64,000 nucleotides of DNA from the NCBI GenBank assembly GCA_016946835.1, contig JACVTC010000047.1:918501-982500 (forward strand). The letters are read 5' to 3'. A program made the position numbers and the translations under genes. This document shows, piece after piece, positions 40,161 through 51,852 of the stretch. This stretch comes from Neocallimastix lanati (nom. inval.) (Eukaryota; Neocallimastigomycota; Neocallimastigomycetes; Neocallimastigales; Neocallimastigaceae). Each line of letters starts with the position of its first letter. The stretch's first letter is position 1. Under the pieces are notes generated by a model, which saw only the letters and a program-made list of their open reading frames with translations, ran no database searches and was not told where the DNA came from.

Positions 40161-40900
40161 GAATAAAATAAAATAAAATAAAATAAAATAAAATAAAATA
40201 AAATAAAATAAAATAAAATAAAATAAAATAAAATAAAATGAAATGAAATGAAATAAAATAAAATAAAATGAAATAAAATAAAATGAAATAAAATAAAATA
40301 AAATAAAATAAAATAAAATATAATAAAATAAAATAAAATAAAAAGTAGAATATTAAATAAGAAAGTACAGATTGAATATAATAAAATAAAATAAAATAAA
40401 ATAAAATAAAATAAAATAAAATAAAATAAAATAAAATAAAATAAAATAAAATAAAAAGTAGAATATTAAATAAGAAAGTACAGATTGAATATAATAAAAT
40501 ACAATAAAATAAAATAAAATAAAATAAAAAGTAGAATATTAAATAAGAAAGTACAGATTGAATATAATAAAATACAATAAAATAAAATAAAATAAAATAA
40601 AATAAAATAAAATAAAATAAAATAAAATAAATAGTAGAAACATAAATATAAGTACAGATTGAATATAATCAAATAAAATAAAATAAAATAAAATAAAATA
40701 AAATAAAATAAAATAAAATAAATAGTAGAAATATGAATATAATAAATAGTAGAAATATGAATATAAAGTACAGATTGAATAAAATAAAATAAAATAAAAT
40801 AAAATAAAATAAAATAAAATAAAATAAAATAAAATAAAATAAAATAAAATAAAATAAAATAAAATAAAATAAAATAAAATAAAATAAAATAAAATAAAAT
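40161..40900. repeat. (AAAAT)n satellite with embedded higher-order spacer
   Basis: Long pure runs of AAAAT are interrupted five or six times by a spacer carrying 'agtagaatattaaataagaa' and then 'agtacagattgaatataat', with later copies slightly diverged. The array lies within the Mutator-like element, so it expanded after or together with that insertion. Confidence 0.85.
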
Positions 40901-41324
40901 AATTATTTTATATATATAGGAATCTTATATATTTTAATTTTTTTCATTTATTTTTCTAAAAAAAAAAAAATTTAGTTATAATAACGTTTGTCTTTTAATT
41001 ATTATATTTTATTATAGTAAATAAAAAAATTTAAAAGAAAAGTAAATAATTTTAATTATTTATAATTCATATTTTCATAAACGATATATATATATATATT
41101 AATTTAAATGATATAAGAATTAAAAATTAAAACAATAAGAGTTGAATAATTAATTATTTGCATAGTAATATTTATAATGTTTGATCAATATGAATCAATT
41201 ATTATTAAAATATAATAATAACAATTATAATTTTAATAAAATAATAAAAATCTTTTATTGAATTTATTATTTTTAATAACATAATTAATTTTGAAAAGTA
41301 TATTGATATTAATAAAATTTATAA

Positions 41325-41462
41325 TAATATAATATTGATATTGATATTAATAAAATTTATAATTATATAATATTGATATTGATATTAATAAAATTAATAT
41401 TGATATTGATATTAATAAAATTTATAATTATATAATATTGATATTGATATTAATAAAATTTT
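41325..41462. repeat. Tandem repeat of a 'ttgatattgatattaataaa' unit
   Basis: The 20-bp core followed by a variable 'atttataattatataata' spacer occurs four times between the satellite and the transposase. It is non-coding and inside the Mutator-like element. Confidence 0.75.
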
Positions 41463-41686
41463 AACTAGTATCAAATAAATCGGTTTTAGTTATAAATTAC
41501 TTAATAAAAATAACTAAAAGATAATTTCTATTAAGATTATTAAATAAACACAATAGGTAAATAAATTTGTATTTTTCTAGCATTTTTTTAAATTAAGATT
41601 ATTTAATTATTATTTAAACGGTTATAAATATAAATTTAAAATAAATAAATTTTTATTTTTCTAGCATTTTTTTAAATTAAGATTAT

Positions 41687-43119
41687 TTATTTTAAATTAA
41701 TATTTATATCGTTTAAATCAATTAAACATTCTTTCCATAATTTAATTAATTCATTTCTGTTGCATCCATTATAAAATAAATTTATTTCCTTACTTTTGTA
41801 ATTTTCAATTAAAATTTTAATTTCATCAGTTGCACTAAATATTTTTTGCTTTTTTTTTCCAATTTCCTTTAGTTCTCCTTTGATAATCATTATAAGATAA
41901 GTTTTCTTCTTCTTTTAATATATATATTAATTTATAAAATAAAGGTTTATTTGGAAATATATTATTTAAGTAGCTATTATAAGATTCTGATGCATTGTTT
42001 GTTAAATGCTCTATATTTTCATAATAATTCCAATCATTAACATTATACTTAATAATTTTTATTAAAATATTCTAAAAATTGCAGAAAATTATTATACTTT
42101 TTTTTTTGACAAATTCTTTTTATTATAATATAAATATCAAATATATAGTTAGGGTTTATAAACGGTAAGTTCGAAATAGCTTTATAATAAATATATACAT
42201 CATTATTATTCTTCACTTCATGATAACATAATATATTTTTTTGTTTTTCTAATGATCTTTTGTAATGCCAAACACAATATTTAATATTTATATTGGGAAA
42301 AACTTTTTTTGCGGCATTAGATATACCTTGTTCAAAATCACAATGAAAATTAATTGTAGTAATTAATGTATTACTCCTAAATTTATTTGCATTTTTTTTT
42401 ATTTCTTTAAATAATGTTTCATATGTAGATTGTTTTTTATTTTTTAATATAGAAATGGAAGTAGTGTAAAACATATTAAATTCCCCAACATAAGTTCTTG
42501 TTATAAATAACTGATAACTAAATTTCGGTGCTGCATAAAATGTACCGTCCGCAAATATATTTTTATGATAATTCGAAAATAAATATGCTTGGAATGGCGA
42601 TTGAAAGATTATTAGATCAGTATTTTTAAATATCATAAAATTTTCATTTCTTTTCGTTTTATAATATTTTGATTCAATGGGAATATCATCAAAACTTTTT
42701 ATGTTTGGAGGAAATTGTTTATTTATATTTCTTATTATTTGGGATCTAATTGTACTATATTCGGGACATATAAGTCCCATTTCTTGAGAAAAGGCATTAA
42801 ATATATGTTTAGGTTTTATATCCATAGAAATTGAATTTTTCTTAATTTCTTCCTTAATTTTATGCTTTGCTACTGATATAGACACATCAATTTCTTTTTC
42901 GAGATGGTTATGTAAACTTTCATATTTTAAAACCTCCTTTTTATCATTTAAAATAATTAAAGATTTACATTTATTTATAGTCTTATATTCAGTGCATCTA
43001 TAAATTTTTGATTTATCTTTCCTTTGAAATGAAAAATTAAATTTGTGTTTTTTATTAATAATAATTTGTTCATTTCCTCGATTTGTTTCACTTATTTCAA
43101 TTTCTATATTGTCTTCCAT
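41687..43119 (-). pseudogene. FLYWCH/MULE-type transposase, frame-shifted
   Basis: Transposase of the surrounding Mutator-like element. The first frame (43119-42049, 356 codons) begins with a FLYWCH-type zinc finger (about residues 25-75: KIYRC, then NKCKS, then SLHNHL). A MULE DDE core follows: ADGTFYAAPKFSYQLF (first Asp), CDFEQGISNAAKKVFPNI (second Asp) and the CVWHYKRSL block. The frame ends early at 42049-42051. The expected continuation, including a TNNASESYNSYL segment typical of the family C-terminus, lies directly beyond in another frame. A second shift falls in the A9 run at about 41850-41858, after which the tail continues to 41687. Two breaks suggest a decayed gene, although the homopolymer one could be a sequencing error. 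Confidence 0.8.
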
Positions 43120-43379
43120 TAATAATTAAAATTTTTCAATAAAATATTTTAATAAATATACTTTTAAATGCTTTGAAACTTTTTTTTTTTTTTAATATTT
43201 AAAATAATAAACCTTTTTTTAATTAATTATATAATTATTTAAATAATTATTTAATTATTAATTATTTATTATTTCTTTATTTACTATTTTATTTATTTAT
43301 TTTTATTTTTATTTTTTATTTTTTATTTTATTTTATTTTTTTTATTTTTTAATGCTTAAAAAATAAATTTTTATTTATT

Positions 43380-43560
43380 TTTATTTTATTTTTCAATGTT
43401 TAAAAAAAAAGTTTTCTTATTTCTTATTTTTATTTTATTTTTCAATGTTTAAAAAAAAAGTTTTCTTAGTTCTTATTTTGATTTTATTTTTCAATGTTTA
43501 AAAAAAAAGTTTTCTTATTTGTTAAGCATTAAAAAATAAAATGTTTATTTATTTTTTATT
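43380..43560. repeat. Tandem repeat, about 62-bp unit, 3 copies
   Basis: The unit 'tttttcaatgtttaaaaaaa' plus 'aagttttctta' repeats three times with small changes, just upstream of the transposase within the Mutator-like element. It is possibly sub-terminal structure of the transposon. Confidence 0.7.
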
Positions 43561-43966
43561 TTATTTTTCAATGTTAAATAGAAATACCTAACCTAATTAT
43601 TATTTATTGAAGTGTTGTATTTCGCCAAAAGTTGAATTTCGTCCAGTTAAATTTCGCCAAATTCTTGGTGGCTTATAAATTTTCGTCATAAAATATCACC
43701 ACATTTATTATTCACGCCATATTGTGAATATATGGCTTTTTAAAAATTGTAGAAAAAAGCCACAAAATTATGATACAATTAGATATACGCCCCACGTAAG
43801 ATTACGTGTTTGAAAATTTTTGAGAATTGTAATTTTATTTATTTAATTAATTAATTATTATTCATTAAATTTTTAATAAAATTAAGTGGCTTAAAATTAA
43901 AATTATTTAAGCCATACAATAAAATACAAATTTATGTAATAAAAATTTTCGAAATGCACACTCCCC

Positions 43967-43998
43967 ATTGGGAAATACACGATTGCGAAACGCACTAG
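43967..43998. mobile_element. Right target duplication and right end of the split MITE-like element
   Basis: ATTGGGAAA (43967-43975) repeats the left duplication. The sequence to 43998, ending GCGAAACGCACTAG, is the missing right terminus of the element at 39499-39827. Confidence 0.7.
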
Positions 43999-44324
43999 AT
44001 TCTTATCATTATTTATTATCTAACCCATTGTTGGTTAGGTAATCTTAGAACACAGAAATAAAAGATTTTTTTTTAATTAAATAATTAAATAAATTAAAAA
44101 AAAAAATTATGAAGTTTGATTTTTTTTTTTTTTTTTTTTTTTTATAAATAAAATAAAATATATTAAAATCTATTATAAAATCTATTTATTTTTATATTTT
44201 TATATCATTTTAATTTTATTTATAAGTTTTTTTTTAAAATTTCATCAAAGAAATATATTTCTTATTAAGTAGAAATTAAAGGATGTTTAAATTTTTTTTA
44301 TTATTTTTTTTTTTATCTTTATAT

Positions 44325-44548
44325 TGGGAGAGTTGCATTTCCCCAAATTGCATTTCACCATGTTGCATTTTGCTAAGTGAAGTATTGATATAAATAAATG
44401 ATTAAATAAATAAATATTAATTTAAAATAATTTTTTAAACTTGTTTTTATTCAATATTAATAATATTTAATTTTATTTATTGATTTATTTATATATTTAA
44501 TAATTTTCAACCTAGCGAAATGCAATTTGGCGAAATGCACCACTCCCC
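44325..44548. mobile_element. MITE with termini like the Mutator-like element (224 bp)
   Basis: The left end TGGGAGAGTTGCATTTCCCC and the reverse complement of the right end, GGGGAGTGGTGCATTTCGCC, match in alignment. Both resemble the ends of the 4.1-kb element (GGGGAGTGTGCATTTCG). The GCATTTC word is repeated two or three times inward on each side. TTTATAT flanks both ends (44318-44324 and 44549-44555). There is no coding capacity, so it is likely a non-autonomous derivative mobilised by the same transposase (inference). Confidence 0.7.
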
Positions 44549-44743
44549 TTTATATCTTTTCATTTATTGATTCATCAATTTTGAAGTTTTGATAAATAAA
44601 AATTTAATAAGTTTATTTCATATATAAATTCTATTAAAAAGAATTTTTTGATGTTAGTAAATACTTGGAAATAAAGACTTTTTTTTTTTTTTTTTAAAAA
44701 AAAAGTTTTTAAGACCAAAATTTTCCCTGACGAATCTAGCGCA

Positions 44744-44850
44744 TTTCGCAATCGTGAATTTAGCAATAATACATTTTGTAATGTGGCGTGTTTTCGTATG
44801 TTGCTTATTTTTAATAATTACATAAATAATAATCAAATACATAAAAAATT
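44744..44850. mobile_element. Truncated MITE-like fragment
   Basis: TTTCGCAATCGTG, then ATTTTGTAATGTGGCGTGTTTT and a GTTGCTTATTTTTAATAATT stretch, match the left arm of the 39.5-kb element and the reverse complement of its right terminus. No matching right arm was found nearby, so this appears to be a half copy. Confidence 0.6.
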
Positions 44851-44939
44851 TTCCTTTTTTTATATATATAATTTATTAATATTAAATTGTAAAAATAATT
44901 TTTATAACCTAACAGTAATAAAAACATATAAACAAAAAA

Positions 44940-45225
44940 AAAACTACCATCAGCATCACGAAAATTGACCCATATGGAAAGAGAAGGAAAGCTTCCTGAT
45001 AGGGTTTACTATAGTAGTAATAATAATAATAAATTTTATTTATTATCAAGAGAACCAACGTTGAAGTAAAAAGTTAGAGAAAAATATTTTAATTTTTAAG
45101 GGGAATTATTTCACTTTATTCATTGATTCGACTTCGCTCATTCTCGGCTGATCTCAAACTCTACGCAGTAGCAAGCTTTGTGCTCAAGTCTCACTCGCCT
45201 ACACTCGTTACATCTCATTTAACCA
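44940..45225. other. GC-richer island without identified gene
   Basis: About 44940-45065 and especially 45120-45220 are far less AT-rich than anything nearby. The second part reads ctcattctcggctgatctca and continues with many CTC words. Neither strand gives a long frame with start and splice sites, and no tRNA-like A/B boxes were found. It lies directly beside a MITE and could be cargo or a fragment of an unrelated insertion. Confidence 0.4.
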
Positions 45226-45506
45226 TTTCGCAATTGTGCATTTTGTAATATGGCTTATAAATATTTTAAAAAAGCCATACATTTTTAAGATATTTTATAC
45301 AATCATAAATAAACATATAAATAATTATTATTTTAAAAGAAATAATAATATATTCTATTAAAAAAGAATAATAAAAAAAAATATTTTTACTATAAATAAA
45401 TTATATATATTATAAATAAAGAAAAGAATATTTATTATTTATTTAATTATTATTTATTTAATCATTAAAAAACAAGCTATATATAGAAACACGCCACATT
45501 GCGAAA
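45226..45506. mobile_element. Complete MITE-like element, TTTCGCAAT termini (281 bp)
   Basis: It begins TTTCGCAAT and ends ATTGCGAAA. Next to these ends are partly complementary arms (TTTTGTAATATGGCTTATA on the left, a right arm ending ACACGCCACATTGCG). It shares the internal word 'aaaagaaataataatatatt' and the right-arm stretch 'aaaagaatatttattattta' with the 39.5-kb element, so both belong to one family. Confidence 0.7.
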
Positions 45507-46648
45507 CTTCATTTTTAATTTTTAACCTAATCCTATTTTTATTATTTTGAAAGAAAATTTTAGAGGATATTAAATTTATTTTATCGATTTTAACTTTTTA
45601 TATTTATGTTTTTTTTTGAAGAAAATGATTAAGATATAAATATATTACTTTGATTATTTTCATAATTTTTTTTTTTTTTTATTTTAGTTTAATGGTTTTA
45701 AAATTTATTGTAAAATTTATTTAAAATTCTGTTATAAACTTTATATTATTATTTTAAACATTTTTTTTTTTTTTATTTAGCATTTCTATTATGCATTTTT
45801 TATATATTTATTAAATATATATTTAAAAAAAAAAAAAAAAGAAATAAAACTAAAAGAATATATATTATTAATCCAATAAAAAAAGAAAAAAACAGTTATT
45901 ATTAATATATTCTAATTTCATCCATTACTAACATTTTTATTATTGTAATTAAAAGCTTTTTACCCCATAGTTCTACTAATAAATAAATTATTATTAATAC
46001 CACTACTACTACTACCATTATTATTATTATTGATAGTATTATTTTTATTGTTATATATAGTAAATTTTATAATTATTTATATTTTTTTTTATTGAAATAA
46101 TATAATAAATTTTATAACGAAAATAAATAATTATATATATATATAATACTAATTATCATTATTCAATATTTATTAATAAGTTAAAATTAATATAATAAAA
46201 TAAAATTTATATCTTTTATACAATAGAAATAATATTAAAAATTAAAAAATAAATTTTACATCATTATTTTATATAATATATATATATTTTATTATTATCA
46301 TCAATTATTATCGTTAAATATATTATTTATTATATTATTTAATATATAGTTTAACATATATATAATGTATAAGTGTTTGTATAAGTTGTATAAAAATATT
46401 TTTTATGATTTTATGAAATTAATTAATTATAATATAGATATAATATAGATATTTTTTTATAAAAATATTTTTTATGATTTTATGAAATTAATTAATTATA
46501 ATATAGATATAATATAGATATTTTTTTAAGATTTATATAATTATGCTATTATTTAATTATATTTATTTAAAAGGTTTATTTTTTTTAATTATTTTATTAT
46601 TTATATTAAAAGATTGTTTGTATATCCTTTGATAGAGGAGAAAGTATA
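45507..46648. repeat. AT-rich intergenic with a 70-bp tandem duplication
   Basis: No gene. At about 46394-46527, a unit containing 'atgattttatgaaattaatt' followed by 'tataatatagatataatata' is duplicated in tandem with nearly perfect identity. Confidence 0.65.
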
Positions 46649-48300
46649 TTATTTTTTATTTAATTCTTTTATTTCAAAATATTCTTCTTTATATTTTTCT
46701 ATATCATCTTTTAAAGTATCACTTGATAGTATTTCTATTAAAAAAAAAAAGAAAAAAGGAATTATTAATTGACTAATATATATCTATTTATTTATCTATC
46801 TATATAATATATATTATTATTGTTATTATTATATATTTTATTTTATATATTTAAAATTTTATTATACCAGAGGCATATTCTTGTATATCCTTTGGTTTAT
46901 TTTTTAATACTTCAGATACAACTGGAAATCATTTAGGAATAAGAAATAAAAAATATAGAAAAGAAAAAAATAGAATAAATATATTTAGAGCAAAAAAAAT
47001 TTTTCATAATAATTATTTTTATATAAATTAAATTGTTAAATATATTTTTTTTTTTATTTTTTTATTCTTTTTTTTTATTATTTATTTATTTATTTATTTA
47101 TTTAATTTTCTACTCATTATTTAATTATATTTTTATTTTATTATATTTACAGAATCCGATAATATCATTAATTTCTGGATGTTCTCTTAAATATTTTTCA
47201 TTCGATATTCTTATATTATTCTATATAGAGAAATATATAAATTAGAAAAAATAAGAGTATTTAAAAAAAAAAAAAAAGGTAAATATAAAATAGAATATAA
47301 ATTATAATAATAATAATATATATAAAATTTATATATTTATATTTATTTATATATATATAAAATATTAATAATCATCAAATTTTAAAATTTAAAAAAAAAT
47401 TTTATATTCTTTAAATTTTATGTCTCTTTTATATCAATATATACTATATTTATTACATTTAATAATAATTATTTTTTTTTTTTTATTTTTATTTTATTTT
47501 TTAATTTATTTTTTGTAGAATTATTTAATAATTATTATTTTTTATTTATTTATTTTTTTACGAAGTCATTCGATTTTTTCATTTTTCTTTATAGTACAAT
47601 ATAAAATAATTATATATATGTATGTTGGATTGACAAAAAAAAATATTTTTTCCCAGAAAATCTTTTTATTTTTATTTATTTATTTATTTATTATTATTAT
47701 TATTTATTTAATTATTTTATGTATTTTTTCATTTATGATATAATAGAGTAATAATAAGTGTTAACTGAATTTTAGGAATTTTATTTTATTTTATACCTAA
47801 TTTCCATTTTTATTTTTTTTTTTTATATTTTTATTCATATATATATATAAATTTTTTTAAATTTTATGTTATTTTATTTGTTTAAGAATAAAAAAAAAAA
47901 TTTTTTTATAATAAAAATTAAAAAAGAATTTTATTATGAAACTAATAAAAAAACAAATCAAAACAAAACAAAACAATTTTTAATATATTATTATTATTAT
48001 TTCGCTTTATATTTTAAATGAATAATTGTATGATTTTATTTTATTTTATTTTATTTTAATAAACTGCTTCTTATTATTCTTATTCTTTTTAAAAAAAAAA
48101 GTTATTACAAGAGTTTTTTTTTTATGTTGATTTCTTACCATATTATTAATTAGTTTTTTTTGTTTTTCATTACAGAGCAAAGTTCCATTTACTTGGCAAT
48201 CATCCATTCCAGGAATACGCCTTTGAATGGGCTCTGGAGCTTGATAGATTTTTTCTTTTTTTAATTTTCCATCATATATCTTTTTATTAAAATTTTCCAT
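46649..48300 (-). CDS. RIIAD1: RIIAD1-like RIIa-domain protein, flagellar (4 exons, 123 aa)
   Basis: Small protein related to RIIa domain-containing protein 1, a member of the docking/dimerisation superfamily found in ciliated eukaryotes. Exons (minus): 48300-48139, 47220-47151, 46921-46868, 46734-46649; phases 0, 1, 1 agree, with TAA at 46651-46649. Residues 1-35 are basic. Then come PGMDDCQVNGTLLCNEKQ and ISNEKYLREHPEINDIIGF, KNKPKDIQEYA and ILSSDTLKDDIEKY. These match in order the NEKYLR...E...FF...KP.....FAA.YF signature of RIIAD1, from memory of the family. The expected role is in the axoneme or an AKAP-like flagellar complex (inference). It lies divergent to B9D1, another cilium gene. 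The exons are too short for simple ORF calling, and splice phases carry the model. Confidence 0.78.
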
Positions 48301-50288
48301 TTTTACTTATTTATTTTATTTTTTTACTTATTTATTTTAAATTTGATTTTGATGTTTATAATATTTTTATTTAATTTTTTTTTTTTTTGATACTGATAAT
48401 GATAATGATATATATATATATATTTTATTTTTTATTTTATTTTTTTTATTTTTAAGAGAAAAAAAATTTCCCTATTATTTGAAAATTTCTTTTTATTTTA
48501 TTCAATTTTTTTTTTTTTTTATATTTTAGTAACAAATAAAATTTTCGAAATTTAATTTTTTTTTTTTTTATATTTCCTTTTATTTTAATAATCTTTATAT
48601 TTTATTAATTATAATTAATATATATATATATATATATTTTTTTTTCCTTTTTTTTTTATTATAAGGAAAAAATTTTGAACATAATTATTAATAATGATTA
48701 TTTAATAAACTTTTTTTTTTTTAAATTTTTATGAAAATATTACTAATTAATTCTAACAAATTTTAATAATATATCATTCATTTATTTAATTAATAAAATA
48801 TTAAGAAAAACTCTAGTATTTTTTTTTAAATAATAAATTATATTATTTAATAATAATATTTTTATAATAATAACATAATATCAATATAATAATTGCTATT
48901 ATAAATTGATGACAATATTAATTATAATTAATAATAATTATGGTAATGTAAAAAAATTATAATAAAATAATAGTAATGTAATAATAATTGTAATTTATAA
49001 TAAAGTGACAAAGTAAAAATAATTATAATTTATAATAAAGTGACAAAGTAAAAATAATTATAATTTATAATAAATTGATAATATAAAAGTAATTATAATA
49101 TATTATAAAATGATAAAAATAATTATAAAATATACATAATTAAAAAAAAAATAAAGAAAAAAAAAATATATATATATAAATTTTAAAAAAGATATTTTAA
49201 TTTTTTTAACTCCGATTATATGTATTTTTATTTTATTTTTATAATATTTTTGTGTAACCGCATTATTTTAAAATTTCTTTTTCTTTTTAATATTTTAAAT
49301 ATCAATCTTTTCTTTTTTTTTTTTTTTTTATAAATTATAATGTCTGCCTTTTTTTTTTATTTAAATTTTAAAGTACTTCTTTCATTTTTTATTTATGAGT
49401 ATTATAGTATTGGAGTAATAAAAAAAAAATCAATAATTATTCAATAATTATTTACATTAATTAATTATATAAAAAAATTTTTATTATTGTTTATATTATT
49501 TTTAATTATAAAAAATATATAAATTTTTTACATTATATATAAATTTTTTATTAAAAAAAAAAAATAATAAGTAAATAAATAAATAAATAACTAAATAAAT
49601 AAATAACTAAATAACTAACCAACTAACTAAATAAATAAATAAAAATTATTATTTTATTTTATTATTTTTAATTAAGAAATTGACATAAAAGGAAAAGAAA
49701 TTAAACTTTAAAATTTTTATTTTAAATATCAATTTTTATCCAATGAAAACTTTTATTTTTAGATATAAAATTTTCATTTAAAGATTAATTTTTTATTGTT
49801 ATTATTTGTTTTTTTTCTCTATTTATATACAAGAAATAAATTATATTGTTGAAAAATTCTAATATATAAAAGAATCCATATTTACTAATTTATAATTATA
49901 TGTATATAATAGTGAAAACTAAAATTTTATTTTATTGAATCAATAAATTCAGTAAAATATTAAGGAATTGATTATTAAAAAAAATAATAAAGAATCAAAC
50001 AATAAACAAAATTATATAATAAAAAATAGAACAGAAAAGAACTGGACAAAATAAAATAATATAACAATATATTTTTATATTTTCATTTTATTATTTTTTT
50101 TTAAAGAAAAAAAAAATAAAGAAAAAAGGAACTATTTTAAATAAAATAAAAAATAAAAACAAAAAAAAAAAAAAAAGAAAATAAATAAAAAAAGAGAGGA
50201 AAGTTGAAAAGACAATATCTATTAAACTAAACTATATACACATATATATAAAATAAAGAATTTAATTTATTTTTTATTATAAAATAAA
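48301..50288. promoter_or_regulatory. Shared upstream region of the two divergent flagellar genes
   Basis: About 2 kb of AT-rich DNA separates the two start codons. It must hold both promoters, but no X-box-like or other regulatory motif could be picked out with confidence. It includes a 39-bp tandem triplication near 48995-49090 (units with 'ataattataatttataataa') and an (AAAT)n tract at about 49570-49640. Confidence 0.5.
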
Positions 50289-50666
50289 ATGTCTTCATAT
50301 TTTTCATTGGCATGTTTAGCACAAATAGAATCAGCTTATGTAAATATTTAAATATTTTTATTTATTTAATTTTCATATATATATATATATTTATCTATAA
50401 TAATACATATGATATTTTAAAAGATCTACGTACTCTAAAATGTTTACAACAATGAATATCAATATATTTAAGGGAGCGTTTTATATATATATATAAATCA
50501 TTAATGATATATTAATATTCACACCATTATTACACGACAAGAATATATTACATGAATGAATAGTCACAAAATTATATCAATAATATTATATTTTTAAATA
50601 ACATTATATTAATTCTATATTGTTCTATATATACACATATAGATTTTTAATTTCTTTTCTTTTTAT

Positions 50667-50709
<43 letters not shown>

Positions 50710-51310
50710 GTATAATTGTAAAAATTTATAATTTATACTAATTAATATTTATATATATATAAATGTATATTATATATTTTCTATCTATTCCCCTCCTCTA
50801 ATATGCTATATCCATTTATATATATATAATTAATATATATATATATATATTCTAGTTTCCAGAATATGATAATTTATATTGTAAATATTCTGTTGTCTAT
50901 GGATCAGACTGGACTGTAATTTCAGTATGTATTTGTAATAAACAAGGAATATAATACAAAATAGTATAATATAATATAATGCAAATTATTATTATTATCA
51001 TCATCATTCTTATTATTTAAAAATAATAATAATGATAACAATAACAATAATAATTTTAAATATTTAAAAATATTATATTTTTATAATTTAATATGTATAT
51101 GTAAATGCATTTATTATTTTATTTAAAACATCAACAACAAAAACAATAAAATAGGGAGTAGAAGAAGGTATTACTCAGTTAGGTAAAGCTTCAACCAGTA
51201 TCTCTTTTTCAGCATCCAATTCTACAACAAAAGAAATTCCTCCTGGTCGTGTATGCGTATGGAATTTTCCATTAGAAATTGCATTTAAATCTACCAATGC
51301 TTATGGTATA

Positions 51311-51343
<33 letters not shown>

Positions 51344-51648
51344 AAAAAAAATAATATAATAAGATAAAAATCTTAACAGAATAATAATAATAAATATTAT
51401 AATAATATAATATGATAATAATAAATTAAATTATATATTATTTTTTTTATTACTAATATTATTTTTCATTGTTTTTTTATTTATATAATTATAACGTTTT
51501 TGCAACATCATCAATAAAAAAATTATATGTATTTAATATTATTATAATATAATTAATAATAATAAATAATAAAAAAAATATATATATAATAATAAAAAAC
51601 AAAAACAAAAAATATATATACATATATTATTTATAATAAATTAAATTA

Positions 51649-51679
<31 letters not shown>

Positions 51680-51809
51680 ATAACAAAAATAATAAAAAAA
51701 AAAAAGGATGGCCTCAAATTGTTTTTAATGTTTATGGTTTAGATAGCTTTGGACGTGATGTCATTAGAGGTTACGGTTCATTGAGACTTCCTCTTAGTAG
51801 TGGACAGTA

Positions 51810-51852
<43 letters not shown>

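Larger units (their letters stand above)
39828..43966 (-). mobile_element. Mutator-like DNA transposon with FLYWCH/MULE transposase (4139 bp)
   Basis: Terminal inverted repeats of about 50 bp enclose the element. Left 39836-39871 and right 43921-43956 are perfect 36-bp reverse complements. The outer ends read GGGTGTGTCATTTCG on the left and, reverse-complemented, GGGGAGTGTGCATTTCG on the right. A 9-bp duplication (ATTGGGAAA) flanks both. The transposase gene is on the minus strand at 43119-41687. A large (AAAAT)n satellite fills the part left of the gene. The flanking sequence on both sides is a single smaller element interrupted by this insertion, which supports the boundaries independently. 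The transposase carries frameshifts, so this copy is probably not autonomous. Confidence 0.85.

Noticed and set aside
45120-45225. Possible tRNA or SINE in the GC-richer island
   Set aside because: No cloverleaf and no A/B box (GGTTCGANTCC) could be found on either strand.
47033-47245. 70-codon plus-strand frame
   Set aside because: It overlaps exon 2 of the RIIAD1-like gene on the opposite strand; its only non-biased residues are antisense to that exon.
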